A stretch of 64,000 nt of DNA from Spirochaetota bacterium (GCA_018816345.1 JAHIWG010000012.1:18539-82538); one strand, 5' to 3'; numbered from the stretch's first letter, positions 37,801-46,431 are shown. The notes: generated by a model not told the origin, from the letters alone. Translations and numbers: made by a program.

Positions 37801-40377
37801 GTCACCGGCGTAGGCACGCTAGAGCCATCGGGGAACTACCACACGCCGGACTTGACTCCGACCTGGTTCTGGCAGAGCGGAGGCAACGGGGCGGGCGTCT
37901 TCAAGTACAAGTACGATTCCTCGGCCTGGTCGTCCGAGACGGCGGCGACCAGCTACACCCCTCCGACAGTAACCGTCTACGGAAGCAACGAATCCTTGCA
38001 CACCCACTATTTACAGGTCCAGGAGCGCGACCTGGCGGGCAACTGGTCATCGATAACCACGAAGGGCATCTGGGTCGACAACCTGTTCGTCTCGGCTCCG
38101 AGCGTCGCAGCCAACCGCCCCGCGACGACGACGGCGACCTCCATAACCTGGACTTGGAGCTCGGGAGCGGGCGTCACGGGCAATCTGTACCGCTACAAGG
38201 TTAATGGAGTCTACAAGAATCCCTCGGGGAGCGCGGGCGACCTGGGCGAGACGTATACCTTCAACTCGGGCCAGGCGGCGGGGACCGCCACTACCTATAC
38301 CTTCAGCGTCGAGGAATACAACGGGGCGTGGCTTAACAAATTCGGGGTCAGCTCGATTACGGTAGACCTCCAGGGGCCTACGCCCCCGACGGTAAGCGTC
38401 GCGCCCATCACGAACGACACCACCCCGACATGGGGCTGGGCCACCAACGGCGCTAGCGACGGGACGGGCATCTTCCGCTACCAGCTCGACGGCACGGCCG
38501 GGGCTTGGAGCGCCAATACCACCCAGACAGCGTATACCCCGGCCTCGGCCCTCAGCGAAGCGTCCCATACGCTCTACGTATGCGAGCAGGATCCCCTGGG
38601 CAACTGGTCTAATCCGCAGGGCGCGGCCACGACCATAGACGTCACCCCGCCGGTCCTCAACTCCGTCCTCATCAACAGCGACGCCAAGTACACCAACACC
38701 CGGGCCGGGCTCGTCCTGACCATCAGCGCCGTCGGCGAGAGCGGGCTCCAGATGAGCATCCTGGATTACGATCCTATCGCCGCGTGGGAGGCCTTCGAGG
38801 CCTTCAGCTCCAGCAAGACGGTAACGGTCCCCGCGGGGGACGGCCCTAAGAACGTATACGTCAGGCTCAAGGACTCGGCCGGCAACATATCGTCGTACAA
38901 GTACGATACCATCATACTCGACACGGCCGCGCCGACGGCCGGGGCCATATCGATCAACGGCGGGGAGACCTACACTCCGTCGTTCGACGGTTACTTCGAC
39001 GCGAGCGCCGCCGACTCGTACGCCTCGGCCTCGGAGATATACGTGCAGCACGCCTACCACGACGGCTCTACCTGGTTCACCTCGAGCTGGGACCCGATAG
39101 GCACGGCGATACCGTTCGACTCGATGTACACGAACGGCACGGGCTACAAGTACGTCTACGCGCGGTTCAAGGACCTCGCGGGCAACCTTACCTCCGCCGC
39201 CGCCGACCCGAGCGGGGGAGGCTGGATCTACGATTCGATATACATGCAGGTCCCGACCATGGGCTACGTCGACAAGGGCGTCTCGGGCGCGGGTACGTTG
39301 AACGTGTACTATTACGAGGTCACCGACCCTGCCGGAGACTACGTCAACAGGTACTATATCTACAGCACCGCCGACCCTGACTTCGTGCCGACCACGAGCA
39401 CGACCGGCATGACCTATCACGGCTACGCGGACCAGACGGCCTCGTCGTTCAAGAACGTATACGTCACGCCCGGCGAGCTGCGGTATTTCTGGGTACGCGC
39501 GTATAACGCCGACTCAGGCGGATACGGATACTTCTCGCCGGGGGGGACGAGCGACGAGGACCTGATCAAGCGCGTCGGCTTCTCGTCCAACGTGACGGTA
39601 GTGTACGACGACGCGGAACCGAAGGACGTCCTGATCGCCGGGTACATAAAGGCGCTCCTCGAGGACAGCTACTGGAGCGGCGGCATACTCTCCCAGGCGA
39701 ACATGGCGGGCACGATGCCCAGCTACTCGGTGACGCTCCTGCCCGAGAGGCTCGTGAGCAACGCCAGCTACGGCTCCTTCTACAAGATCTACGGCGACCC
39801 TATAATCGTCACGCCCGGGGCCACGTTCTCGAGGACGCTCTCGACCTACGACGTACGGGCCAGGAACATCGCCTCCGGAGGCAACGGCCTCATCGCGATG
39901 GGCGCCAACGGCATCACCATCCTGGACAGGATCGAGGATAACTGGTCGGCCTGGGGCCTGACGGGCACCGCGCCGACGCAGATCGGCGGCGGCGAGAGCG
40001 CCGGGCTGGCGGCCAGCATGTCCGCGAAGACCCGCGCGGCATCGGTATCGGAAAGCATCTGGCACTCCCCGATGCAGAACACCTACCTGACCGCTAACTT
40101 CTACTCGAGCTCGATCAACCTGAGCAACATCTTCAACTCCACCACCGGGAACGTATCGAGGAACGGCGTCTACCTGGGCGCGAACCCCGTCGTGAGCGAC
40201 GGCGTGGTATACGCGGCGGAGGAAAGCAACGGCAACTACTACCCCGTCGTCAGGCAAGGGCGATTCCTCCAGTTCGGCTACGAGGACGTGCCCGGCAGGG
40301 GGTTCGCCTCGGCCACCACGTATCAGTACGGCCAGGTCTTCTTCATAAACCTGGTAGCTAGGATGGACGACTTCTAG
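34819..40377 (+). CDS. giant Ig-like repeat surface lipoprotein
   Basis: 1852 residues, start behind AGGAGG inside the previous gene's end. Lipobox-like LSAFGC near residue 29. Residues about 45-145 are an SbsA-type Ig domain (YPTASASEIPVNAEISITFSKNIDP). Then about eleven repeats of 80-110 residues, each closing with D.AGN.S (KDGAGNVSG, VDSAGNSGS, TDNAGNANS, RDLAGNWSS, KDSAGNISS, KDLAGNLTS), typical of bacterial cadherin-like or Ig-like stalks. The last 280 residues differ: a globular domain with VLIAGYIKALLEDSYW and GGNGLIAMGANGI, reminiscent of a class I amidotransferase-like fold. Likely a long stalk holding a terminal domain away from the cell. Adhesion is a guess. Confidence 0.75.
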   Translation: MEATVAARATRLTRFSVVALLSALSAFGCKSPLLSLVIEEVATAVTHPVISATYPTASASEIPVNAEISITFSKNIDPATVNSGTLTIVDSQGAAVAGRYSVQDATVTFTATGGFAYGRTYTATVTSMILDTDGKSISEEYSWTFTTSLTADVTAPTLTSLTFSAAGVILVDGAKWTGSLTVSVAIDGGDDRSLAQVALSESASMAGAAWETYNASDPTYEFTFAGSGGLKRLYGQVKDGAGNVSGVKQSEDIYVDIAAPRVTNFLINAGASATKSDSVSLDVFATDDAPSGGLSNFRYRLEGGEWGAWEPLTIESDVHKGSAANVPLGVALNETAVIEVQAMDAVGHVSAVGAGSILYERDPPVILDVNWDDAPLYPYNGSVLRIAFNEEMSPASFSTARFTLTNVATSAPISGMVSLTSVGSGHNNAAELWGLQLAPLTLYRVTLADSVQDVAGNAIGIATTWTLRTGDALDTSAPSGAVTLTDRGGAATVVTLPSEIIATNSATIELDLSAVSDDYNSPAYYKIWGDNDGAHTTTEVSFVESAAWVPWSDLVTWHLPNVSGTKYVLCKFMDSARNESSTPYQLKIILDAGVAPTVTSVAVNGGAAYTNATSMVVRVAVSAEDLHSGVEDINISQTGSFDDEAWRAWTPNDMEWTLPDSDGPHTFYVKARDYLGNESAVNSSASIILDRLSPAIGLAAGTSAIEFKTGSQILEGPAPSDRYRVVEDFGIASYAWETVSGPGTVSFNASDPYSASEPLAAATSEGEYIIKVTAVDSAGNSGSATIPFIWDTTPPADTLSVTTSQYNANGQPEWSWPPVAGADFYRYTFAADPDWDDLGSFAYYESELTSFAPSTALADGQHTLRVTSWDDAGNRAASASASTTTVDTVKPSIAGGGQVFLTNTATAFAIPGSVSVTETGSGLNAAATLWTQISGSGTLTFSDTKAINPSITSTVAAGSGSVFVIRLSVTDNAGNANSADFTINWDREPPREPVVTGVGTLEPSGNYHTPDLTPTWFWQSGGNGAGVFKYKYDSSAWSSETAATSYTPPTVTVYGSNESLHTHYLQVQERDLAGNWSSITTKGIWVDNLFVSAPSVAANRPATTTATSITWTWSSGAGVTGNLYRYKVNGVYKNPSGSAGDLGETYTFNSGQAAGTATTYTFSVEEYNGAWLNKFGVSSITVDLQGPTPPTVSVAPITNDTTPTWGWATNGASDGTGIFRYQLDGTAGAWSANTTQTAYTPASALSEASHTLYVCEQDPLGNWSNPQGAATTIDVTPPVLNSVLINSDAKYTNTRAGLVLTISAVGESGLQMSILDYDPIAAWEAFEAFSSSKTVTVPAGDGPKNVYVRLKDSAGNISSYKYDTIILDTAAPTAGAISINGGETYTPSFDGYFDASAADSYASASEIYVQHAYHDGSTWFTSSWDPIGTAIPFDSMYTNGTGYKYVYARFKDLAGNLTSAAADPSGGGWIYDSIYMQVPTMGYVDKGVSGAGTLNVYYYEVTDPAGDYVNRYYIYSTADPDFVPTTSTTGMTYHGYADQTASSFKNVYVTPGELRYFWVRAYNADSGGYGYFSPGGTSDEDLIKRVGFSSNVTVVYDDAEPKDVLIAGYIKALLEDSYWSGGILSQANMAGTMPSYSVTLLPERLVSNASYGSFYKIYGDPIIVTPGATFSRTLSTYDVRARNIASGGNGLIAMGANGITILDRIEDNWSAWGLTGTAPTQIGGGESAGLAASMSAKTRAASVSESIWHSPMQNTYLTANFYSSSINLSNIFNSTTGNVSRNGVYLGANPVVSDGVVYAAEESNGNYYPVVRQGRFLQFGYEDVPGRGFASATTYQYGQVFFINLVARMDDF

Positions 40378-40509
40378 CCTCTTCTGGCAAGGCGGGCGGG
40401 TGCCCCCGGCCCCGCTCGCCTTGTCAGATTCCCTTCGCGTCGTTAAGATCACCCGTATCGGCAACTCGCGATAATCGGTACGCGAGGACTTCATCCCCAG
40501 GAGTAATCA

Positions 40510-41484
40510 ATGCATTCCGCTAATAAGACAGGCAGGTCGAACCTCAGGATCCCCGTAGTCGCGACCGCGCTCGCGGCGGCCCTCGCGCTCGCCGCTACGG
40601 GCCCGCTGGCGGCCGCGCCGGCGAAGCGAGCCGAGCCGATCAGGCTGGGCATCATGCCGGACGCCGACTCCCTACCGTTCATGGTGGCCGAGGCGGAAGG
40701 GCTCTTCGCGGCGAACGGCGTGTCCGTCGAGCTGGTCACCTTCGCTAACGCGCAGGAACGCGACGCGGCGATCCAGGCCGGCAGGCTGGACGGCGCCATA
40801 TCCGACCTGCTCGCGGCCGCCTTCCTCGCGGCCGGCGGGTTCGACATGCGCGTGACGAGCGCCACGGACGGACGCTACGGCATCGCCGCGGCCCCCGGCT
40901 CCGGCATCGCCGACGCGGCGGGGCTGGCCGGCAAGAGGATCGGCCTTTCCACCAACACGATCATCCAGTACTCGGTGGACGCCATAACCGGCGCGGCCGG
41001 GCTCCCGGCCTCAGGCTACTCCTCGGTCGCCATCCCCAAGATGCCAGTCAGGATGGAGATGCTGCTGGCCGGCCAGGTAGACGCCGCCGGGCTCCCGGAG
41101 CCCTTCCTGACTACCGCCGTCCAGCGCGGCGCGACCCTCGTGGGCACGACCGAGCAGTTCCATATCGACGCCGCTGTCATCGTGTTCTCCAAGGCCGTCC
41201 TCGATTCCAGGCTCGACGAGGTCAAGCGGCTTTACGCGGCCTACGCCACGGCCGCCAAGAGAATCAACACGTCGCCCGACTCGTACCGCGGCTTCCTCGT
41301 CGAGAAGGCCCGGTTCCCGGCCGAGGTCAAGGACGCGTACCGCTTCGTTACGTACCGCGCGCCCACCCTGCCCGCCGTCGCGCACGTGCAGGCCGCGATA
41401 TCGTGGCTCAAGGCCCGCGGTCTACTGAGCAAGGATCTGGTCCCCGCCGACCTCCTCGATGGAAGGGCCGTCGCCGCGTGGTAG
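40510..41484 (+). CDS. ABC transporter substrate-binding protein, NMT1/SsuA-like
   Basis: 324 residues, Sec signal peptide ending LAAAPAKR, start behind CAGGAG. The NMT1/THI5-like fold is recognised by IRLGIMPDADSLPFMVAEAEGLF, NGVSVELVTFANAQERDAAIQAG, ISDLLAAAFLAAGGF and VDAAGLPEPFLTTA. This family binds thiamine precursors, sulphonates, nitrate or related small molecules. I see no thiamine riboswitch upstream, which argues mildly against a thiamine precursor. The ATPase gene begins inside its last codons. Confidence 0.85.
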   Translation: MHSANKTGRSNLRIPVVATALAAALALAATGPLAAAPAKRAEPIRLGIMPDADSLPFMVAEAEGLFAANGVSVELVTFANAQERDAAIQAGRLDGAISDLLAAAFLAAGGFDMRVTSATDGRYGIAAAPGSGIADAAGLAGKRIGLSTNTIIQYSVDAITGAAGLPASGYSSVAIPKMPVRMEMLLAGQVDAAGLPEPFLTTAVQRGATLVGTTEQFHIDAAVIVFSKAVLDSRLDEVKRLYAAYATAAKRINTSPDSYRGFLVEKARFPAEVKDAYRFVTYRAPTLPAVAHVQAAISWLKARGLLSKDLVPADLLDGRAVAAW

Positions 41485-42320
41485 AGCTCCGGGAGCTCGC
41501 GATCGACTACCCCGCGGGCTCCGCGAACGCGCGGGGCCGCGTCCCGGCCGTCGCCGGCGCCAGCGCCTTATTCCCGGCGGGAGGCGTCTCGGCCATAGTC
41601 GGCCCGTCCGGCTGCGGCAAGACGAGCGTCGCGCACGCCATAGCGGGGCTCCTCGCGCCTAGTTCCGGGCAGGTGCTCGTAGACGGCGAGCCGGTCCGCG
41701 GGGTCCGCGGCAGGACCGCGGTCATCTTCCAGGATTTCGGGCTCCTCCCATGGCGCACGGTCGAGGGCAACGCGGCGCTTCCGCTCGAGGTCGCCGGCGT
41801 CGGGCGCTCCGCGAGGCGCGAGAGGGTACGCCCAGTGCTCGAGGAGCTAGGGCTCTCGGGCTTCGGACGCTTCTACCCGAGCAGCCTCTCGGGCGGCATG
41901 AAGCAGCGCGTAGCCATAGCGCGGGCCCTCGTCTCCGAGCCCGACATCCTCGTGATGGACGAGCCGTTCTCCAGCCTCGACGCGCTCACGCGCGAGGCCG
42001 CCCAGGAGTTCCTCCTGGAAGTCAGGCGCAAGAGGCCCCTCTCGATCATCGTCATTACCCATTCTATAGAAGAGGCCGTATACCTGGCCCAATCCGTCTT
42101 CGTCATGTCGGGCAAGAACCCGGGGACGATAAGCGGACGCTTCGACATCCCCGAGAACGAGGCCGCCTCTCGCTTCGCGGCGCGCCCGGATCCCGATGAG
42201 CGGGCGGACTCAGAAGGGCGGGCGGACTTCCGCTCCGCCCCCCGCTACCTCGAGCTGTGCGCCGCGATCCGGACGGCGCTCCGCGGCTCGGGCCGGACCG
42301 ACGACGGGGCCGTGGCGTGA
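41478..42320 (+). CDS. ABC transporter ATP-binding protein (nitrate/sulphonate type)
   Basis: 280 residues. I choose the GTG at 41478, overlapping the previous stop, instead of the track's 41403 start, because the domain begins VVELRELAIDYPAG and a GGAAGGG lies 11 bases upstream. Walker A GPSGCGKTS, Q-loop IFQDFGLLPWRTV, signature LSGGMKQRVAIARAL, Walker B ILVMDEPFSSLDA, H-loop VITHSIEEAV. The IFQ..GLLPW segment is typical of the SsuB/TauB/NrtD group. The C-terminal 50 residues are a charged extension. The permease starts at the overlapping GTGA. Confidence 0.9.
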   Translation: MVELRELAIDYPAGSANARGRVPAVAGASALFPAGGVSAIVGPSGCGKTSVAHAIAGLLAPSSGQVLVDGEPVRGVRGRTAVIFQDFGLLPWRTVEGNAALPLEVAGVGRSARRERVRPVLEELGLSGFGRFYPSSLSGGMKQRVAIARALVSEPDILVMDEPFSSLDALTREAAQEFLLEVRRKRPLSIIVITHSIEEAVYLAQSVFVMSGKNPGTISGRFDIPENEAASRFAARPDPDERADSEGRADFRSAPRYLELCAAIRTALRGSGRTDDGAVA

Positions 42321-43087
42321 CCCCCTCCAGGCGGCCGGGAAGGTCCTCGGCGGCAGGCATAGCGATAGCCGCTACCTTCCTATTCGGGGCATGGGCGGTC
42401 GCCGCCGCCGCCGTCGGCAAGCCCTTCCTCCCGAGCCCGGCGAAGGCCGCGGCTGCGTTCGCCAGGCTCGCGGCCGACGGCGCGCTCGGCGTGCACGCCG
42501 GGGCCAGCCTCTCCAGGGTGGCCTGGGCGCTCGTAGCCAGCTTCGTCCCGGCGGCCGCGCTCGGCCTCGCGGCCGGGCGCTCCGCTCGCGTCGACGCCGT
42601 CGTCTCCCCCCTCGTCTATATCCTGCACCCGCTACCCAAGGCGGCTTTCCTGCCTATAATACTCCTGGCCTTCGGGCTCGGCGAGGCGTCGAAGATATTC
42701 CTCGTCGGCGTCATAATATTCAGCCAGGTACTCGTCTCGGCGAGGGACTCCGCGAGGCGGATCCCGAGGCAGCTCATCGACTCGGTCCGCTCGCTCGGGG
42801 CCTCCCGCCTCTCCCTGGCCGTCCTCGTCGTAGTCCCGGCGTCCCTGCCCGACCTCCTTACGTCGCTCCGCGTCAGCCTCGGCACCGCGGTCGCCGTGCT
42901 GTTCCTCGCCGAGACGTTCGCGACGGAGACGGGCTTAGGCTACCTCATAGTCGATTCCTGGGCGCGCGTAGCCTATCCGGAGATGTACGCCGCCATCATC
43001 GCGATGAGCCTCCTGGGGCTCGGCCTCTTCGCGGCCGTCGACGCGGCCGAGCGGCTCCTATGCCCGTGGCGCTCGTACAGGACGTAG
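42317..43087 (+). CDS. ABC transporter permease (nitrate/sulphonate type)
   Basis: 256 residues from the GTG at 42317, which overlaps the ATPase stop as GTGA. The track's start at 42257 would overlap the ATPase by 60 bases. Six membrane helices. The docking loop reads DSVRSLGASRLSLAVLVVVPASLPDLLTSLRVSLG (shortened), with the EAA-like VRSLGAS; family-typical PLPKAAFLPIILLAFGLGEASKI precedes it and ETGLGYLIVDSW follows. It completes a three-gene importer with the binding protein and ATPase. Confidence 0.9.
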   Translation: MTPSRRPGRSSAAGIAIAATFLFGAWAVAAAAVGKPFLPSPAKAAAAFARLAADGALGVHAGASLSRVAWALVASFVPAAALGLAAGRSARVDAVVSPLVYILHPLPKAAFLPIILLAFGLGEASKIFLVGVIIFSQVLVSARDSARRIPRQLIDSVRSLGASRLSLAVLVVVPASLPDLLTSLRVSLGTAVAVLFLAETFATETGLGYLIVDSWARVAYPEMYAAIIAMSLLGLGLFAAVDAAERLLCPWRSYRT

Positions 43088-43125
43088 GGCGAAGTCTCCG
43101 CCACTATGGAACCATGATAGGGCGG

Positions 43126-43140
43126 ACCCGCTACGCGGGT
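43126..43140. terminator. hairpin ACCCGC-TAC-GCGGGT between convergent genes
   Basis: Perfect six-base stem with a TAC loop, immediately before the sensor kinase stop and after the permease. A second copy with a swapped closing base pair lies at 46432. It lacks a T tract on both strands, so it may be a processed end or repeat element, not a classical terminator. Confidence 0.4.
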
Positions 43141-43141
43141 A

Positions 43142-45079
43142 TCAGGCCAGGGGGAAGCGCGCCTCGACGAGCGTTCCGGGGGCCGCGGCCGATAGGTCGA
43201 TCGTGCCGTTCAACTGCAGGACGAGGGCCCTGACAATCGTCAGGCCCAGCTTCCCCTCGACGCCCCCGGGCAGCCCGGCGCCGTAGTCCCTGACTCGTAG
43301 CGCGGCCTGGCTCCCGTCGCGGACGAAGGAGACGTCTATCCTGCCGCCTTTATCCTCGCCGTACCCGTGCTGCATGGCGTTCGTCACGATCTCGCGATAG
43401 AGGAGCCCGAGCGACACCGCCGAGTCGAGCGATAGGGGTATGTCCTCGCACTCGATCACGATGTCGAAGCGGGCGCCGACGCTCGCGGCCTCGGTCGACT
43501 GCGACGAGAGCACGTTCAGGTACTCCCTGACGTCGACCCTGAGCGACTCGGGCCGCTCGGCGGTTATCAAGTACGCCGCCGCAAGGGCGGACGTCCTCGA
43601 CTGTATCTTCGCGAGGGCCAGCCGGACCTCCTCGGTAGCCTCGCCCTTCTGAAGCTCTATGAGGCTCTCCAGGAACTGGAAGTTATTCTTGACGCGGTGG
43701 TGCAGCTCGCGGAGGAGTATCTCCCTGTCGTCGAGGGCGTCGTGGAGCCTCTTGTCGTTGCGCTTACGCTCGCTTATATCGCGGATGAAGGCCTGGTACA
43801 GGACGCGCTCCCCGAGCCGTATCGGGGATACGCTTATCTCGGCGTCGAACGAGGAGCCGTCGCCCCGGGAATGCGTCCACTCGAATATCATCGAGCGGCC
43901 CGAGGAGACTTCCTTTAGGATACTCAATACCGCGTCAGCGCTCGCGCGGCCGTCCGGCTGGGAAACCGGGGAGAAATCTATGGGGCTACTCCCCAGGATC
44001 TCGGCGGCGGACCTTCCGTATAGCCGCTCCGCGCCCCGGTTGCACTCCACGACCTTGAACGATCGGTCGACGATCAGGATGCCGTCGTTGGCGGCGTCGA
44101 ACAGCTTACGGAACCTAAGCTCGGACTCCTCCAGCTCGCGCTCCCGGACGGCGACGCGCTCCGACAGGCGCTTCTCCTCCTCCGCGAGGACCAGCCGCTT
44201 GCCCCGCTCCAGGTACACGCGGCTAGCGGCGAACAGCGCCGCCGCGAGGAGCAGCACGCCCGCGGAGAAGACGAGCGTCCTCGGCGTCTCGACCGCATTG
44301 AGGTCGGCCATGAGCGAGGAGCGCGACTCGTCAGCGATTATGGTGAACTCGCCGCTGCCTAGCCTGAACGAGCGAGAGGTCATCAGGCTCCCCTCGTCGA
44401 GAGCGAAGAGCGTCGGCTTACGGTCGTCGGAGGCCCAGAGAATCCTACCGGCGCCGAACATCAGGAACGAGCGGCGGCCCTCGCCCGTGGCTAGCGGCGA
44501 CAGGTACTTATCTATCGCCTTTCCTAGGCCGACCGCGGTACCCAGGACTCCCTTGAGGGCCCCCTCGACGTATACGGGGTAGAAGAACATGAAGTAAGGC
44601 TCGGGATCGGCCGAAGGCCCGTGCAGCACTACCGGGGCCTCGCCCGAGCCGAAGCCCTGCCAAAGCTCGGAGGAGGCCTGGGTCAGCGCGGCGACGACGC
44701 TCCCGGTACCTTGTCGCGCCTCGACGAATCGAGGCATCCCGGGACCGCGGAAATAAGCGTAGGCTATTGACTCCCTGTAGGACTCGCTCTCGAACTCGAG
44801 GAGCGAGACCATGGACGCGTCGTCGCGGATGCCGCGCTCGTACTCGTTGAAGGAATATGACGATAGGATGCGGTTCTCCTCGAGCAGGCGGGAGAAGCTC
44901 TCCTCCATAGCGTTGCGAGCCAGATCGACCTGTAGCGCCCTATTGCGCTCCGCGAGGGCCAGGTGCGTCCTAGTGGACGCCCGATCGGCCACGTACCACG
45001 AGGCGGCGACCGCGGACGTCACGATGACGGCGGCGAATAAATACGCTAGCCTTAGCCACCGCTCGCGCTCGAATTTCAT
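43142..45079 (-). CDS. membrane sensor histidine kinase, PAS + HisKA_2
   Basis: 645 residues. Transmembrane helix at about 10-30, an extracellular Cache-like sensor (about 35-265), a second helix (about 268-290), a coiled linker, a PAS domain with RKLFDAANDGILIVDR and YQAFIRDISERKR, then the HisKA_2 phosphoacceptor ELHHRVKNNFQFLESLIELQ, and an HATPase with N-box REIVTNAMQHGY and G-boxes RDYGAGLPGG and GKLGLTIVRAL. This HWE/HisKA_2 class often signals to atypical regulators. No receiver is adjacent; the divergent LuxR-type gene at 45710 lacks one too. Leaderless-type promoter. Confidence 0.92.
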   Translation of the reverse strand: MKFERERWLRLAYLFAAVIVTSAVAASWYVADRASTRTHLALAERNRALQVDLARNAMEESFSRLLEENRILSSYSFNEYERGIRDDASMVSLLEFESESYRESIAYAYFRGPGMPRFVEARQGTGSVVAALTQASSELWQGFGSGEAPVVLHGPSADPEPYFMFFYPVYVEGALKGVLGTAVGLGKAIDKYLSPLATGEGRRSFLMFGAGRILWASDDRKPTLFALDEGSLMTSRSFRLGSGEFTIIADESRSSLMADLNAVETPRTLVFSAGVLLLAAALFAASRVYLERGKRLVLAEEEKRLSERVAVRERELEESELRFRKLFDAANDGILIVDRSFKVVECNRGAERLYGRSAAEILGSSPIDFSPVSQPDGRASADAVLSILKEVSSGRSMIFEWTHSRGDGSSFDAEISVSPIRLGERVLYQAFIRDISERKRNDKRLHDALDDREILLRELHHRVKNNFQFLESLIELQKGEATEEVRLALAKIQSRTSALAAAYLITAERPESLRVDVREYLNVLSSQSTEAASVGARFDIVIECEDIPLSLDSAVSLGLLYREIVTNAMQHGYGEDKGGRIDVSFVRDGSQAALRVRDYGAGLPGGVEGKLGLTIVRALVLQLNGTIDLSAAAPGTLVEARFPLA

Positions 45080-45085
45080 ACTATT

Positions 45086-45114
45086 ATAATAGGCTACTGA
45101 GTATTGAGGTTCAA
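45086..45114 (-). promoter_or_regulatory. promoter of the sensor kinase, predicted leaderless
   Basis: On the minus strand TTGAAC, 17-base spacer, TATTAT, then six bases to the ATG at 45079. No Shine-Dalgarno site. Confidence 0.65.
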
Positions 45115-45174
45115 GACTGACACGTCGAAAACAGAATTCATCTTGACGATCGCTCCAAAATCTCTAATAATCTA

Positions 45175-45708
45175 ATGATGACGACTCAACTAATCGATTC
45201 CCTCTGGGAACGCCTCGCGGGGGTTTCTATAGAGGCCCTCAGGATGAGCGACGCCGAGGCGGCGCGCTTCCGCTCCAACCGCGTGGCCAAGCTCGTGGGG
45301 CTCCTACCCTTCCTGGCAGGCTGCGACGACGCCGAGCGCACGGCCCTGGCCCACCTGGCCGTCTTCGCTATAGCAGGCCGAGGCGAGGCCCGCCGCGTAT
45401 TCGACCATTCGCCGGCCGACGACGCCGAGCCCCTCGCCAGGCTACGTACTATAGCCGACTTCAAGGGCGGCCAGCGCGCCGTCATAGACAGGGGCATGGC
45501 CATGCTCGGCCTGTGCATGGTCTCGGGCTACCGCCGCGACGCCGAGCCTGACAGGATCCTAGGCGCGTATAATCCGGTGAATGCCGATACCGGCAAGGCA
45601 GCGGGGGCCGAGAGCGCCTTCAGGAAGACAATAGCCGGGACCCAGCCGACCGAGGTAGACGCTATCTTGTCCGTAGACGAAGCTGCAACAGGATTCTGGC
45701 AGGGATAA
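45175..45708 (+). CDS. small soluble protein of unknown function
   Basis: 177 residues; two consecutive ATGs (45175 and 45178). A TTGACG (45143) and TAATAA (45165) pair predicts transcription at about the second ATG, so this may be another leaderless gene. The sequence is helical, with no signal peptide, membrane segment or motif I recognise; MLGLCMVSGYRRDAEPDRILGAYNPVNADT is the most distinctive stretch (shortened). It ends one base before the LuxR-type gene and is divergent from the sensor kinase, so it may belong to that signalling unit. Confidence 0.55.
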   Translation: MMTTQLIDSLWERLAGVSIEALRMSDAEAARFRSNRVAKLVGLLPFLAGCDDAERTALAHLAVFAIAGRGEARRVFDHSPADDAEPLARLRTIADFKGGQRAVIDRGMAMLGLCMVSGYRRDAEPDRILGAYNPVNADTGKAAGAESAFRKTIAGTQPTEVDAILSVDEAATGFWQG

Positions 45709-45709
45709 C

Positions 45710-46423
45710 ATGCCTAAAAGTCTTCGCGCTTCAGGCTTCTTATTCGCCTCGATATTCTTGCTCGGATTTCTAGTCAATCTAGTTTTCATCGGCATGCGCG
45801 ACGGGATACTCCGAGGATTACTGCATCCGTATCAGATAATCCTAATCGCCGCGACGGGCCTATTCCTGCTCAGCGGATTCTTCGAGCGCCTTCGATGGAT
45901 ACAGCCGCTGATGTTCATAGTGCTGAGCCCCGTCAGTATCATTTCCGACGCGCAGAGCATCTACGGCCTCGGCTTCTTCGTCATGGGCGTCATCCTGCTC
46001 GAGCGGGCCGGCTTCTTCGTCAAGCGACGATCCATTAAGTTTTTCATAGTCCTTTCCTACCTGCTCGTGATAGAGATAGTCGCCGTCGTCGTCTCCAAGC
46101 GGCCCATAGCCGACGCCGTGTCGCCGACCTTCTTCATAGCCGCCTTCGGGCTCTTCCTATGGTTCCTCTACAACGATAAGCTCGTCACCATGCTCAAGGA
46201 GCCGAGGCCGAGCGTATCGCTTGTCGACAAGGGCCTGTCGGCGGCGGAGCGATCCTTCGTCCTGCTGACGCTGGCCGGGAAGTCCCACAAGGAGATAGCC
46301 GTCGAATTCGACCTGAAGGAGTCGACGGTCCGGAACACGCTAGCCCGCGCCTACAAGAAGCTGGGCGTCGAGGACCGCGTCGGGCTCGCGATCATAGGGG
46401 AGCGCTACGAGATACTGGGCTGA
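45710..46423 (+). CDS. membrane-embedded LuxR-type transcription regulator
   Basis: 237 residues. About six transmembrane segments fill residues 8-165, then a short linker and a C-terminal LuxR/GerE helix-turn-helix: LSAAERSFVLLTLAGKSHKEIAVEFDLKESTVRNTLARAYKKLGV (shortened). The recognition helix ESTVRNTLARAYKKLG is typical. There is no receiver domain, so control must come through the membrane part. Such one-component regulators act on DNA while anchored. Adjacent to the small 45175 ORF and, across the divergent region, to a sensor kinase. Confidence 0.82.
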   Translation: MPKSLRASGFLFASIFLLGFLVNLVFIGMRDGILRGLLHPYQIILIAATGLFLLSGFFERLRWIQPLMFIVLSPVSIISDAQSIYGLGFFVMGVILLERAGFFVKRRSIKFFIVLSYLLVIEIVAVVVSKRPIADAVSPTFFIAAFGLFLWFLYNDKLVTMLKEPRPSVSLVDKGLSAAERSFVLLTLAGKSHKEIAVEFDLKESTVRNTLARAYKKLGVEDRVGLAIIGERYEILG

Positions 46424-46431
46424 GCCATAAG

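Noticed and set aside
38047-39420. 457-codon minus-strand ORF inside the Ig-like gene
   Set aside because: Arg/Gly/Val-rich shadow without a ribosome site, opposite a protein with clear repeats.
40378-40509. TPP riboswitch before the NMT1-type importer
   Set aside because: The CUGAGA and ACCUGAU elements of the thiamine riboswitch are absent; no alternative riboswitch recognised.
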